From Berberis thunbergii (lineage: Eukaryota > Streptophyta > Magnoliopsida > Ranunculales > Berberidaceae), in the NCBI GenBank assembly GCA_003290165.1, contig QNQO01001817.1:62001-126000 (forward strand): a stretch of 64,000 nucleotides of DNA, in the 5' to 3' direction. The notes beneath the pieces are model-generated. The model had not been told where the DNA came from. It did not search any database and worked only from the letters and a program-made list of their open reading frames with translations. The position numbers were made by a program, and so were the translations under genes. Position 1 is the first letter of the stretch; every line of letters starts with the position of its first letter. Below are positions 1 to 10,754 of the stretch, piece by piece.

Positions 1-61
1 ATGAAGCTACTGCTTACTTTGTTTGTACTCTGACTCACTGTCTTCACACTCCTTTCGTAGA

Positions 62-74
62 GGCTCTGATACCA
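62..74 (-). promoter_or_regulatory. Primer binding site of an LTR retroelement (reverse strand)
   Basis: The reverse strand reads TGGTATCAGAGCC, the usual plant initiator-Met tRNA primer binding site. It lies just outside the LTR end at 76. The element's internal part therefore extends leftward out of the window, and only its LTR is seen here. Confidence 0.6.
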
Positions 75-75
75 G

Positions 76-315
76 TGTTAACAAAAATACAGAGGAAATA
101 TTGAGAGAAAGAAATGCTAAATTCTCTTCATATCAGACCCAGTTACATCAGACCCCTTAAATACATAAATTCTTATTAACTACCCACACCCATGACTCCT
201 ATAAGAAAGGACTACTACTACTACCACTTCATCCATGAACTAGAGAAGTGCTCCACTCATTAACAACCACCTACAGAACATAAGACTAAGTAAACATCAA
301 ACAAAACTGCCAACA
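76..315 (-). repeat. LTR of a small LTR retroelement cut by the window edge
   Basis: On the reverse strand the segment starts TGTTGGCAG and ends TTAACA, directly followed by a primer binding site. That is the layout of a 5' LTR read on the minus strand. The length is about 240 bp, short enough for a Copia-type or TRIM element. The right boundary is placed by comparison with the duplicated locus near 43660: both share the flank agaagaacatcccaaca but not the LTR. The second LTR and any coding region would lie left of the window, so the superfamily cannot be decided. Confidence 0.5.
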
Positions 316-1451
316 AGAAGAACATCCCAACACACAATAAGCTATCTCTGAAATCCGTTATTTTTTCAATTTTAATAACATAGAATTCTAAATTTGGAAT
401 TGGAAAAAATAAACATCCACAATAGGAGACTATACATGGTCAGACCTTCTCAGATTACCAAAAGAGTCTTGCATGCTCTTGCATTAGGTACATGGCAGGA
501 AAAAAAATTAATTTAAAAATAAAATAATAATAATAATAATAATTACTAAATAAATAAATTCCTCTGCGTCAACTAATTACCATCTGTATGTAGAAGCTGG
601 ATGAAATCCAACTATAAAATTTGTATTCTTACAAGGCTATTGGGGATGTTATTGGCTTTTAAATTTTAGGCAGTTTGTTTGGTTTGCGGTTTATATAAAT
701 TAAGATCGGTTTGATTTTCGTTTGGTTTTCTTGATGTTCGATTTGGTTTCAGGTTGCCATTTTTTTATCAAATCGACTAATTTGGTTTGGTTGACAGTTT
801 CCACCCAAAACCGAACCGAACTATGAACAACTCTACAAAGAATGATAACATGTTGGGAACAACTAAGGTACTAACTCACATTACATGTCCTTGGCGAATC
901 TGATTCTCTTCCCTCTAGGAAATTCCATTCTAGTCCTTCAAGTCCTATATGCCCATCCTTACAGTTCTCCGCACCATGAAATGATGCAGGAACCGTACAA
1001 ATTCCCAATATGAAAGTTTGTTAAAAGAACATCTGTTCTAGGAACTCCAAGTGTACAAGATCAAACAGGCAGTTCGAAAGGTTCAGCCCCTTAGGCTTTG
1101 AGGTGCAAACTGCCAGTCTGATGATATATCTTTGGAGATTCTGCATTGATATCATACTATAATAAATCCTCTCTGTAGTGATACACCATATAGGAATAAC
1201 CTACATCTAGTCATAAAAACTGTGGTCCCGATTTGGATCAATTATAAACTTATAAATAGGAATAAACTCCACATTATAATAAGCTATAATTTTTGCAAGT
1301 CCCATCTGTAGAAATTTGCTTCCACATTGTGATAATTGTCAATAAGACAAAAATCTTATGTTCAGTGTCACGATAAATATTTATCTAAAAGTTGTCTAGA
1401 ACAATGTTTAATATTGTGATTTAATATTTAATGTTTTTCCCCATCTTTCAG
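316..1451. other. Intron-like sequence of the left VAP27-like copy
   Basis: No gene is seen. Bases about 335-660 align with 43760-44050, which lies downstream of the coiled-coil exon of the VAP27-like copy at 41876-43434. This stretch is therefore most likely the last intron of a duplicated VAP gene whose earlier exons were lost or lie outside. From about 660 to 830 there is a patch rich in cggttt/aaaccg that looks like a decayed DNA transposon, absent from the 44 kb copy. Confidence 0.45.
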
Positions 1452-1551
1452 GACTTGCTGAGGAGACGGAGGAACCGAGGTGCGGATCCAGGATTCTCCT
1501 TGATATTATATGGTTGGCTTCCTCTTGAACCTAACATTCTCGTCTCTTGAA
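1452..1551 (+). pseudogene. Last exon of a VAP27-like gene (coiled-coil end and C-terminal anchor), damaged
   Basis: A clear splice acceptor (pyrimidine tract, then tttcag) precedes an exon whose first residues are DLLRRRRNRGADPGFSLI. This matches the end of plant VAP27/VAMP-associated proteins, where a basic stretch leads into a short C-terminal membrane anchor that holds the protein in the ER. The anchor is broken: after GFSLI the expected hydrophobic run is lost. An anchor-like stretch (VGFLLNLTFSS) appears in another frame from 1510, followed by a tandem duplication of about 23 bp (tcttgaacctaacattctcg, twice). The earlier exons are not in the window to its left. The matching coiled-coil exon in the related copy lies at 43363-43434. 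I call it a pseudogene fragment; a real gene with a variable tail is less likely. Confidence 0.55.
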
Positions 1552-2535
1552 CCTAACATTCTCGTCACGGTCTACGGAGTAGGTGAACTTTTGTCAACAC
1601 CTGAGGATATGCACAATTCTTGTTCCTTCCATGTAATTCTTGTGCTTCTTGTAATAGAAATTAGTTCAGTCACTTGTTTTGTAAATCAATTATGTTGCAA
1701 AGGTAATTTACATTGGTTCTTTCAAATGCAAAATGGACTTTTGGAAGTTCAATGTGACGCATGTCTAAATTTCAAGATTAGATACATTATTCTTTCTGAC
1801 TCTCAGGGTTCTCTAAAGAGTTATCTGAATTAAAATGAAGTACTTACACAAAAATGATCAGTTGTTATTACGTTTAACAGTAATGAAAAGACAATTGTGA
1901 AGTGCGAAATCAAGTATTTTCCAACGGGTCCTGCTGCAACCGTGTTCCACCATGACCGAATCAGTTCTTGTTCGCGCACTAATAAGTGGAGGCGGTCTGC
2001 TATGATCTGCTGTTGCTTTCATGAGTCAATTATATCTTAGCTCAAATTCATCTTCCCAAATTGTTAAATTGGATTTTGCCTTCCGTTTGCCAGTACACAG
2101 AGTATGGTATAACATAAGCTTAAAACTATATGAAGTAATCACGCGAGCCAAACTCCAAATGCTACAGAAGGAATTGACATTGATAAATAAAAAGCAGACT
2201 ACTCTGTATCATCCAAGTTTCAGAGCAGCCATTAATATGGAATGTTGAGCAAAATATTACTATGCCTTAATATTTTGCTGGTTTGAGTAAATTATGAAGT
2301 AACATGTGAATTAATGTACATCAGTTTCAGCATTTGAAGACAAATTTTGAAGAAACTTGAATGAGAGCCACAAGCTAAATAAAGAGATTTTCTTTATTAA
2401 TCAATCAATGTACCACAACCATATAAAAACAGAGTAAAACTCAAAATAAGCATATCCAATGTTCATTATAGAGAAATAAGCATATAAAACTAAGCACAAA
2501 ATAGTCTACTACACATACCCTTGAGTTTTTCTCAG
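1552..2535. other. Intergenic region between the VAP27-like exon and NLR 1
   Basis: I see no gene. The stretch from about 2215 is shared with 44565-44770 and in part with 25017-25160. It includes a conserved sequence around 2260-2400 that probably contains the 3' UTR and polyadenylation region of the minus-strand NLR genes in all three units. Confidence 0.4.
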
Positions 2536-5256
2536 TCACATGCTATACCACATCTCCGAGGATGCTGAGCGATCATCTGTGAAAATGAATGGAGAAGTCG
2601 GAGTGTTTTTCCTATGATTTCTCATTGCATCACTCAATTGAGTCGGCACTTTATACACACTTATCTTTTTGAGATTAGTGAGGTGTTCAATTCCCATTGG
2701 CACCTCTAGTAGGGGGGAACCTGCTAAGGCCATCTGTTGAATAACAGGCATTGCTCCTTCTTCTATTTGTATAAGCTTCAAATCATAATGTTGCCCAAGT
2801 CCCAGATGCCGAAGTCTAGGAAACCCTCCTTTCTTAAACCATAATGATTCCATTCCAACAAATGCTCTATCTAGCTTCAACACAGCCAACTTTGGCAGCT
2901 GAAACTGAAGCCCGTAAAAAAAAGATGTGAAGTCCTTCAATCTTGACTCTGCGAGATGTAACTTTACAAGATTCGCAAGTTTGAGAATCCACATGGGAGA
3001 CTTGTCCATCGATCCCGCAAGGCGGAGACGTTGAAGCGATGGAGGAGGACAGGTTAACCTTTGCACATCTAGAATTGTGCTTGCTTGATCCATTAATCCC
3101 AAATATAAACTATGTAGAAATTTCATCTTCTCAATTGTAGCGAGCACATTGCTTCCTTCATCTCCATCCAACCCCCAAACTTCCAATGATCTCAACCGTG
3201 TTAACATATCGAGCTCCTTACTTATGCCTTTGTAACCAATAACTCCACGGAGCTTTTCTAAGGTGGTCAAGCAACCAATCCCTACTGGCACTCTCGTAAC
3301 ATAATCACAAAGGAGATGACGAAGACATTTTAGCTTGACGATCTCAAGTGGGAGCTCACATATGCTGGTGAATTTGATGTCTAAGGTCTCCAGGTTTATA
3401 AGCTTTTCCAGAGAATCTGGAAGAGAACTTATATTATCATTACCTCTGAGGCTCAAATACCTCAAAAAGAATAGATCAGTCACAGCTTCAACTTGGCGGA
3501 GATGGGCACCTTCCAAGTCCAACACTTTCAACAGTTTAACTTTCTTCAAAAGCATAACACAAGACGAGCTGAATGATGAGGATCCACCAAACACAAACAA
3601 CGATCGAATATGCGAACTCAAATTCTCAGTCGTGGGCAGAGTATTCTCTCGGGCGTCGCCACTACTTGTATTGCCAATGGATAGGCGTCGACAATATGAT
3701 CTCATGTCAGACTGACAAGAGAATCCAACAAACTCCTGATCACGAGCTCTTGTCCGAAGGAACTCATGCAAAAGGTCATGAATTCCACATGTCCTCACCC
3801 TTCCACTTCCATCAATTTTTCCCACTTGAATCAAGCTCCTTGCAATGAGCTCGTCAAGAAAATGTTTTGCCATATTCTCCTTCGTCATTGTAACACTCAT
3901 GCTAACCTTTATTTCAAGGTCAACAAATCCCTCTGCTGCCCATAAACGAAGTAGTGTCGAACAATTGATGGAGTAATCCTCGGGAAAAATGCAGAGGTAC
4001 AAGAGGCAAGACTTCAGGTGGTGTGGCAAATCATCGTAGCTGAGAGACAATATGGTGTTTACATCATTTAGGCCGGGGTGATGAGACAATAAAAGAGGGT
4101 CGTCATATATTTGCTCCCATTCCGTTGTATCCTTCATTGACAAGAGGCCAGCTAAGGAAACAATTGCAAGCGGAACGCCCTTGCACTTGTTCAAGAACCT
4201 TTGGCTTACGTCATCTGGGTGGGGGTGATCATCACTCTCTGACTTGAACGCGACCATTTGAAAGAGTCTCCATGCAGCATCTTCTTCCAGCGGTTGGAGT
4301 TGATAGGAGTAACCTGCCGAGTTTTCTAGGCAAGCTTTAGATATATCTTGTGATCGAGTCGTCACTAAAATTCGACTACCACGTTGGCTATCAGGCAATG
4401 CACACTTCAGGTCTCTCCATGCACCTATGCCCCATATATCGTCTAGAACCACAACATACTTAGTGTTCGAGAGGCGGTTATGGAGCATCTCCATTAGTTG
4501 GGCGGTCTCCATCTTCTCCAACTGACTAAATAATTCCCTCTTTTCCCCTTCGCTAAGCAATTGCAAGATCAAATCTCGCAGAAGATGATCACTTTGGAAT
4601 GTTTGGGATACGGTGATCCAAAGACGGCAAGGAAAGTGTTCTTTCACAGTGGCGCTCTCATACACTTTCTTTACAAGGGTTGTCTTTCCAAGGCCGCCCA
4701 TACCAAATATAGAGACTACAACAAGCCTCAAATATTGATCTAGCAGCCACCCGGTAATTTTGTTTCGCTGGGTGTCGATTCCCACAACACGAGCATCTTC
4801 TATGAAAAGTGCATCACGCCGTGGATCGCGTGTTGTCACTTTTGTTGAGACTTGATTGGAGCCAATAGAAATGTATCTATCCTTCGTCTTGGAAATGTCC
4901 TCAAGCCGTATTTTGATATTCCCGATTTGAGTAGCCAATTCATGTTGCTCGGACCAGATCTTGAAGAAGAACTTGACGTTTTTCAAGAATCCACGTCTTT
5001 GATGTCGAAGCACGTAATCATCAAGGATATCCTCGATTTCAAAAGCTATGCGCCTTATCTCTTTCAACCATTCTTTGACCACGTATCCTTGCTCCATTTC
5101 TCCTTGTCTTTCGGCATCCTTCAAACGAGCTTTAATGCTCTCGAATTCAAACCTAATGGATATAACTTCTTTGCGAACATTTTTCATCAGCGCAACTTCT
5201 TGCTCAACAGCTGACGTGAGTCTTTGAATTACAACCCTCACAACACTCTCTGCCAT
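2536..5256 (-). CDS. CC-NB-ARC-LRR disease resistance protein (RPM1/Rx-like), NLR 1
   Basis: A 906-residue protein in one exon, with start MAESVV shared by all three paralogues here. Domains in order: an Rx-type coiled-coil domain (about 1-130) with an EDVID-type motif EIEDILD at 73-79; an NB-ARC domain with P-loop GMGGLGKTT at 185-193, kinase-2 LDDIW at 271-275, RNBS-B GSRILVTTR at 293-301, GLPL-type GVPLAI at 360-365 and RNBS-D around 411-430; an MHD-equivalent reading IHD at 492-494; then leucine-rich repeats from about 560 to 890. The family acts as ATP/ADP-switched intracellular immune receptors. The recognised pathogen molecule cannot be inferred. All nucleotide-binding motifs are present and the frame is uninterrupted, so it is probably functional. 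Length is normal for the class (about 900-950). It lies convergent to a VAP27-like exon and is a close paralogue of the genes at 25880-28503 and 46016-48733. The Ile in place of Met in the MHD motif is shared by all three copies. Confidence 0.95.
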   Translation of the reverse strand: MAESVVRVVIQRLTSAVEQEVALMKNVRKEVISIRFEFESIKARLKDAERQGEMEQGYVVKEWLKEIRRIAFEIEDILDDYVLRHQRRGFLKNVKFFFKIWSEQHELATQIGNIKIRLEDISKTKDRYISIGSNQVSTKVTTRDPRRDALFIEDARVVGIDTQRNKITGWLLDQYLRLVVVSIFGMGGLGKTTLVKKVYESATVKEHFPCRLWITVSQTFQSDHLLRDLILQLLSEGEKRELFSQLEKMETAQLMEMLHNRLSNTKYVVVLDDIWGIGAWRDLKCALPDSQRGSRILVTTRSQDISKACLENSAGYSYQLQPLEEDAAWRLFQMVAFKSESDDHPHPDDVSQRFLNKCKGVPLAIVSLAGLLSMKDTTEWEQIYDDPLLLSHHPGLNDVNTILSLSYDDLPHHLKSCLLYLCIFPEDYSINCSTLLRLWAAEGFVDLEIKVSMSVTMTKENMAKHFLDELIARSLIQVGKIDGSGRVRTCGIHDLLHEFLRTRARDQEFVGFSCQSDMRSYCRRLSIGNTSSGDARENTLPTTENLSSHIRSLFVFGGSSSFSSSCVMLLKKVKLLKVLDLEGAHLRQVEAVTDLFFLRYLSLRGNDNISSLPDSLEKLINLETLDIKFTSICELPLEIVKLKCLRHLLCDYVTRVPVGIGCLTTLEKLRGVIGYKGISKELDMLTRLRSLEVWGLDGDEGSNVLATIEKMKFLHSLYLGLMDQASTILDVQRLTCPPPSLQRLRLAGSMDKSPMWILKLANLVKLHLAESRLKDFTSFFYGLQFQLPKLAVLKLDRAFVGMESLWFKKGGFPRLRHLGLGQHYDLKLIQIEEGAMPVIQQMALAGSPLLEVPMGIEHLTNLKKISVYKVPTQLSDAMRNHRKNTPTSPFIFTDDRSASSEMWYSM

Positions 5257-5606
5257 TTCTTTATCTCAGGTGTTTCTTTGGTTTGAATTAGATTGCAAAT
5301 TATGAGTATAAATTGAAGAAGCCGAAACCATTAGCACAAAGCCGGAACCATTATCACAACACCGTTTTTCTGGCTCGGTCAAGATCTGAGTTGGTGAGAG
5401 TGAGTATTCACTGAGGAAGATACCGCACCAATCTCTCTTCATTATTGTCAAATACGCCTCAACTACTAACTTAACTGTCGTTATGACGGATGTGTTATCG
5501 ATCATTACAAGTTCAGATCCAAATATGAGGTTAACAACAGTTTTAAAGGCTGTTAAGATGTCAATGCCAATGGTTTTGAAGGTGATCGTTACAACTTTCA
5601 ATACAT
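5257..5606 (-). promoter_or_regulatory. Conserved upstream region of NLR 1
   Basis: This is the 5' flank of NLR 1. It aligns with the flank of NLR 3 (48734-49070), and its first 60 bases also align with NLR 2 (28504-28560). The conservation spans the expected core promoter and 5' UTR. I see no strong TATAAA box; a weaker tttata lies about 55 bases upstream of the start codon. The small open frames here are not conserved and I do not call them genes. Confidence 0.45.
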
Positions 5607-5607
5607 G

Positions 5608-5759
5608 GGGGGTGTTTGTTTGCATAACTTATTAGTTGCTTCCCATGTTTCAAGTGATTGGGACTTATAGTATAAGTGGCTACAAAGTACATCAATCAAT
5701 GGTGCTTATAAAAATCAAGCCACTTATAGTCGTTGTTAAGCCACTTATGGTACACCCCC
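5608..5759. mobile_element. Possible small MITE upstream of NLR 1
   Basis: About 150 bp begins GGGGGTGTTTG and ends TACACCCCC, giving 8-bp inverted ends. Internal complementary tracts (acttatagtataagtgg against ccacttatagt) would fold back. The ends resemble Tourist/Harbinger-type MITEs, but a TTA/TAA target duplication is not clear. The NLR 3 flank diverges before this point. Confidence 0.35.
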
Positions 5760-8139
5760 TAACTCTCACAATGTAATTAAAATGTGTGAAGAATTGAGTT
5801 CGATGAAAAGTGTGTGCTAAGTTCATAGTTACTTGGTCAAGAAGTATTGTCGATTTGACGAGCAACTTAACGTAACAAACATGCAGATTCGGGACAAATA
5901 TTAAGTCTCCCTGATGCTAACCTTAAGCTAATTTATATTGTTATGTAGTACCTAGTTTTGTCTGTCAATCATTTTTATTGTTCAAGTTAAGGGAATGAAA
6001 TGAAACTGAAAGTTCTTGCCAATTTTTGCTTGTATATCTTTGTTTTCTTTGCAAACTCCACACACAATAGTATTAACTTGTTATAAAATGTCTTGATTTT
6101 AGTTAGTCATGTTCCTTAGACCAGGCCTCATTGTCTGAATACTTCTGATGAAATCCATTAGCCGACTGGTCGGTCTGGTCAATGAGACCTAGCTTTAATG
6201 CATGCCAATCTTTCTTAATATGGCATGGTTTATCTCCACCTGAATACTTTTGATGAATCTTTCTTAATATGGCATGGTCTGGTCAAAAGTCATTCACGTG
6301 CTACGAAACTTGTTTCTCATGTGACCTCATTTCTCTATTATTGGATTTTAGAGGTTGAATGCTAGTATCAACAGCGACAATCCACGACCGATGTAAAATT
6401 GAAGAAAAAGCGAATGGTAAAATTGAAGCAAAATGCTTTAATAAGAGTTTATTTAGGGTAACTCTGGTTACATGACCATCCAATGATTTTTCTGTGTAAA
6501 TGCAACAGCCCATGGTAGAGGGTCCACTAAATCACCCTCATTGCAAATAGGCAACAGCCCTAATGGTTTGTGCTTGGATTACCTCCCTGACCCACCACCT
6601 AATTTGCATCCCTAGCTAGTCTCCTTATCCTAATGATGCAAGCTCGTGATAGTGAATGTGGAGTTGGATGATACTTGTGGAATTAATGATTGTTGTTGGT
6701 TTCTTTCTCTGTCACCATGAAACAAATAAAAGTATAGGGGTCCTCCGCTCATGTGATTGATGACTTGTATTTTCCATCTAAAAGAAAAAATTGAACGTAA
6801 AGAGATAAGGGTATCCACACAGAGTCCACACAAATAATAGAAAGTTTGGTACAACAATGTATGTATCATTCCTGGACATAAATTTCGTGTTGAATCTCAG
6901 GAGAAGAAAATTACTTTCAAGGCAAGAAAATATACCATGATACCGTAACTTCTCAAATGAGCTTTGCGCCTTTCTAAAACTGGTAGGTAGTTCAACAAGA
7001 AGACTCGACACAACAAAAATCAATGCCATGATACAAATCTTCATGCATTGACTGGTTGTATTGTGGGAAGAAATCTTAATGCTAAAACCATCTTAGTGTA
7101 AGACACTACCATGATAAGGACAACTAATTGTAGTAATTAAATCACCCACTTATAAGTGCATGTTTTAAATTTTTATTTGCTTCATATGGTGGAAAGGCCT
7201 ATTTTTATTGAATTGTAGCATGTTTGCTCCAAAATTTTATACCCTCTGAACTAGCTTAAGAGGCAAAAGAAGGCACTCTATTGAAAATTCGCTTAATTTC
7301 TATATACCCTTCGCGTAGGATTATCCATTAGTTTACCTTGGATTTAGGATTTCTGGTAACTTCAATGTCATTGTTTGGTTGCATTTTTTCATTGAAACAG
7401 ACTATACTATTGAGTCAATGGATTTAATCACAGTGCGGTAGTGCCATTGCATGAGTCCTAGTAATATACCCAATCACAAATGACTTAGTGCATGTTTATT
7501 CTATGCATCACATTCACACATACTTAAACACATATTTCGAGGGATGATGTCGAAATGAGCTACAATTTTAACATGTAGCTTCTAATGTCTATCCTTAATT
7601 TTCTTCAAAATTTCAACTCCTTGCTACCACTTAGGAACCCAAAACATGAAATTATCAAATAATGTCCTAATGGATACGAACTCAATGACTCCAACCCCAA
7701 AGCCCCTTAAAAAAAATCCAAGAAAATGTTGTCAAGCACACAAGAATTTTTTTTTTGGTAGGGACTACTTTACACCACCATATCCTCTTTCTTACACCAT
7801 TCTACTCTCCCAAACCACCTATATAAACAAAAAACTCAAATTTTTTTCCTTCACCATTCAAATCTACAAACTGTTCCTCCCTCCCCCATTTGAAAATCCC
7901 CCCTCTCACACATTCTCTCTTCCAATTCTCTCCCCACACTCAAATATCTTGCAAATCTCCTCCATCTCCCTCGAAAATCTCTAAAAATCCTCTAAAAATC
8001 AAAACCCTTAAACCCTCAAACTCTCCAAAATGCAACTGCTCAACACGACATCTCTCAAAGTGCAAAACGCAGATACTTTGGGATCATTACGTGGAGTCCA
8101 AGAGAAACACTTTCTTTCATGGCATCACATGGTTCACAT
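5760..8139. other. Intergenic region, no gene recognised
   Basis: The short open frames are low-complexity shadows. A 23-bp phrase ending in aatatggcatggt occurs twice (about 6208 and 6257). The stretch 7400-7530 belongs to a dispersed repeat also seen at about 11400, 19570, 28900, 45300, 55640 and 58450. The stretch 7645-7750 is related to 40105-40200 and 58855-58960. Bases 7770-8030 are pyrimidine-rich, like a 5' UTR, but lead to no supported coding region. Confidence 0.4.
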
Positions 8140-8690
8140 GATATTGTTATGCCTCGACATAGAAAGTTTAGTTTTGATGTTTGTTATGCCTCAAAATTCA
8201 GAAAAAAATTCTTATTATAAGAATATAATGACATAAGTTGAGGTTCGATGAGCAATGACATAATTTCTCATTATAAGAACATGATGCGACAATACGAATA
8301 TGGTTAGTAAAAAAAAATTTAGAAACAAAATCTTAGAAAGCTAAACTTCAGAAGAAAAAATAAAAATTGCACCATTTTGTTCTATTCGCAGAGAACAATG
8401 CGGGGTTTGTGCAAAACCCCGCAAGGTCCAATGCGAGCCGCAGAGAGTAGTGCGAGGTGTTTCAAAAAAAAATTGTTCGCAGAGAACAATGCGGAGTATC
8501 TAAAAAACCCCACTGTGAAATTTGCGAACATAAGTTTTTATACAATTTTTTTTTCTATTCGCATCAAAGAATGCGGAGTGTCTTAAAATCCATTCAGTGA
8601 CCCCTGAGAAACGCAGAGAACATTGCAGGGTATCTCAAAAACCCCGCAGTGAGCTCTGTGAACAAAAAAAATTTCGGACAGATTTATTCA
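8140..8690. repeat. Dispersed repeat with internal 'gcagagaacaatgcgg' units
   Basis: This sequence is repeated with modest divergence at 49340-49830 and 50835-51345. It always precedes the ~190-bp satellite. Inside, a phrase like cgcagagaacaatgcgg recurs at about 8388, 8477 and 8610, each followed by caaaaccccgca or a variant, giving a degenerate internal tandem structure. No coding potential is visible. The segment is probably part of a longer non-autonomous or satellite-like unit. Confidence 0.5.
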
Positions 8691-9570
8691 ATTTTAGTAA
8701 AATGACCATAACTTGCTCATTTCAAAACATTTTTAAGTGATTCAAGTTTTGTTTATTAGATAACTCAGAGTAATACAATTTTTTTCTTTTGATACAATTG
8801 AGAATCGGTCTCGATCGAGCACACAAGTTGGCCGAAAGTCAGGAGCACTCTCCCGTTTTATTGCAAAACAGGTTTGCGCGACTTTAGTAAAATGACCATA
8901 ACTTGCTCATTTCAAAACATTTTCAAGTGATTCCAGTTTTTTTTATTAGATAACTCAGAGTAATACAACTTTTTCTTTTGATAAAATTGAGAATCGGTCT
9001 CGATCGAGCACACAAGTTGGCCGAAAGTCAGGAGCACTATCCCGTTTTTATTACAAAACAGGTTTGCGTGACTTTAGTAAAATGACCATAACTTGTTCAT
9101 TTCAAAACATTTTCAAGTGATTCAAGTTGTGTTTATTAGATAACTCAAAGTAATACAAATTTTGTGATTTGATTAACTTTAGAATCGGTCTCGATCGAGC
9201 ACACAAGTTGGCCAAAATTCAGGAACACTATCCCGTTTTTATTGCAAAGACAGATTTGCACGACTTTAGTAAAATGACTATAACTCACTCATTTCAAAAC
9301 ATTTTTAAGTGATTCAAGTTGTGTTTATTAGATAACTAACATTAATACAATATTTGTATTGATCAACTTGAGAATCGGTTTTGATCGAGCACACAAGTTG
9401 GCCGAAAGTCAGGAGCACTATCCCGTTTTTATTACAAAACAGGTTTGTGCAACTTTAGTAAAATGACTATAACTTGCTCATTTTAAAACATTTTCAAGTG
9501 ATTCAAGTTGTATTCATTAGATAACTCATAGTACTACAACTTTCATGTTTTGCGTTTTTTTTGTATTGAG
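8691..9570. repeat. Satellite-like tandem array, unit about 190 bp
   Basis: The phrase aatgaccataacttgctca (with small changes) recurs near 8701, 8891, 9083, 9276 and 9464, a spacing of 188-193 bp. Each unit also holds gaatcggtctcgatcgagca and aggagcactatcccgt. About 4.7 units are present. The same unit occurs at 17627-17830, 49830-50010 and 51345-52040. No open frame is conserved, so this is a non-coding tandem repeat. Confidence 0.8.
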
Positions 9571-9945
9571 TTTGAGTTTCTCTGTTATGTTAAGTTGTGC
9601 ATATTTATTGACGGTGTGAGAATAATAAAAAAAAAAACTGATATTTGTGGTGTGAGAAACAAAAAAAACTAAATGGTGGAGTGGAGTAGTCGCTGCCAAT
9701 TTTTTTTGATAGTTGGCTTGGAAAATTAGCAAATAAACATTGGTGTCCCCGTGTTACACTAACCGTCTAACCCAAAAAAACAATTCTTAAGAGCTAGGCT
9801 CCTAGCTCAAGAGCGTGTTGAAGAAGAAAAAAAATAGAGGAAGATGAAAAACAGAAGAAGAAGAAAAAAAATGAACGGGGAGAAGAAAAGATGAGATTGG
9901 AGGGTATTGAGCCTCCCCTCCCCTGGCCTTGGCTCTTTAGGAATT
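9571..9945. repeat. Duplicated repeat block R, copy 1, left part
   Basis: This block includes the phrase ggaaaattagcaaataaac and gtgtccccgtgttacac. Both recur at 18020-18070, 33260-33310, 40205-40255, 52255-52310 and 58980-59030. After it comes gagcgtgttgaagaagaa, then ggctctttaggaatt, the target site of the LINE-derived insertion. It is part of a duplicated segment of about 3 kb (9.3-12.7 kb against 17.6-20.9 kb). Confidence 0.6.
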
Positions 9946-10754
9946 TTTTTTTTTTTTGGAAAGCGAACTGGGTTTTAAGGACCCCAAAACCTTTATATAA
10001 ATGAAACAAAAGCAAAAACAAAAAAAATAAAAACTGAAACAAACTCTCACAAGAAAGAGAAGTCTAGTGATAGTGAACATGGTTACTAGGCCTATAAAAA
10101 TCTTCAACTAGCATCGGCAAAAGAAGAAACCTCTTTTTTTTTTTTTTTTTTTTATCCCTGTCTCCTTTGTTAAGGAGGAAAGGATTCAACCTTTGTACTT
10201 TTTGTTTGCTTTCTTAGCCCAAGAGGATCTTCGAGGGCAGAGACTAAAATCTTTAGTGTAAGATTTTGAAAACAAATCGCTTGCAATCTCTTTACTAGAA
10301 GGATCTTGCTCATGTTCCTCGTTACTACTCTGCTCATCTGTTGTGGTGTTCTCTTTGTCCTGCGTCGGTGTGTGTTCACTTGCCTCCACATTAGCACTAC
10401 GCTCGAGCACTGGGTTGATAAGAATCAATGGTTGTAGCCTCCGTTGAATACCCTTTGGATTCCATAGGAATAAAGGAATTTTCTTCAGTGTAACCCAAAT
10501 AGGTATCGAGGTAAGCACCTCGACATCCTCATCCATAGAAGGTGATCAGGCTCTGAGGATGAACAACCTGCTTGCAATATGCAGAGGTCCCATTTACAAT
10601 ACCTTACTTCTATCTTCTTCCTTTTAGAGCAGCCCTCTCTGCGACAGCTCATCCCTGCAACGAGTCCTGCATAGACGAGCCCTACAGCTTTGATTGGTCC
10701 TGCGACGAGCCCTGCGGCTGCGTAGACGAGCCATGCGACGACACCTGCGACGAG
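9946..10754 (-). mobile_element. LINE-derived retroinsertion (5'-truncated/deleted), copy 1
   Basis: The insertion starts with a poly-T run (poly-A on the reverse strand) and is flanked by the 11-bp direct repeat ctttaggaatt at 9935-9945 and 10755-10765, the signature of target-primed reverse transcription. The uninterrupted site is present at about 55020. A second poly-T tract lies at about 10132-10153, suggesting a deleted or chimeric template. Reverse-strand coding remnants resemble LINE ORF1. The same insertion at the same site occurs at 18284-18963, so it predates that duplication. The right (5') end is a GC-rich stretch with recurring tgcgacgagc units. Confidence 0.75.
10186..10536 (-). 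pseudogene. LINE ORF1-like fragment (DUF4283-type)
   Basis: A 116-aa reverse-strand frame contains LTSIPIWVTLKKIPLFLWNP, which resembles the 'PvWvqLpnlPl' core of plant DUF4283 proteins encoded by L1-type LINEs. It is followed by an acidic Ser/Glu-rich segment and a basic tail (SSWAKKANKKYKG). No zinc knuckle or reverse transcriptase follows. It is a relic carried in the retroinsertion, not a host gene. A near-identical frame lies at 18430-18741. Confidence 0.6.

Noticed and set aside
660..832. Possible small hAT remnant (cggtttggtt patches) in the left VAP intron
   Set aside because: The ends and target duplication cannot be defined. Only composition and absence from the sister locus suggest an insertion.
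3335..3848. Plus-strand open frames of 91-126 aa inside NLR 1 (and the like in NLR 2 and NLR 3)
   Set aside because: They are antisense shadows of the NLR coding sequence. Their conservation among the three copies follows from that of the minus-strand protein.
5266..5625. 119-aa reverse frame upstream of NLR 1
   Set aside because: No recognisable domain, and the sister flank at 48734-49075 does not keep the frame. Treated as promoter/5' UTR.
8691..9570. CRISPR-like array
   Set aside because: The genome is a plant nuclear genome, and the units are contiguous ~190-bp satellite copies without short repeats and unique spacers.
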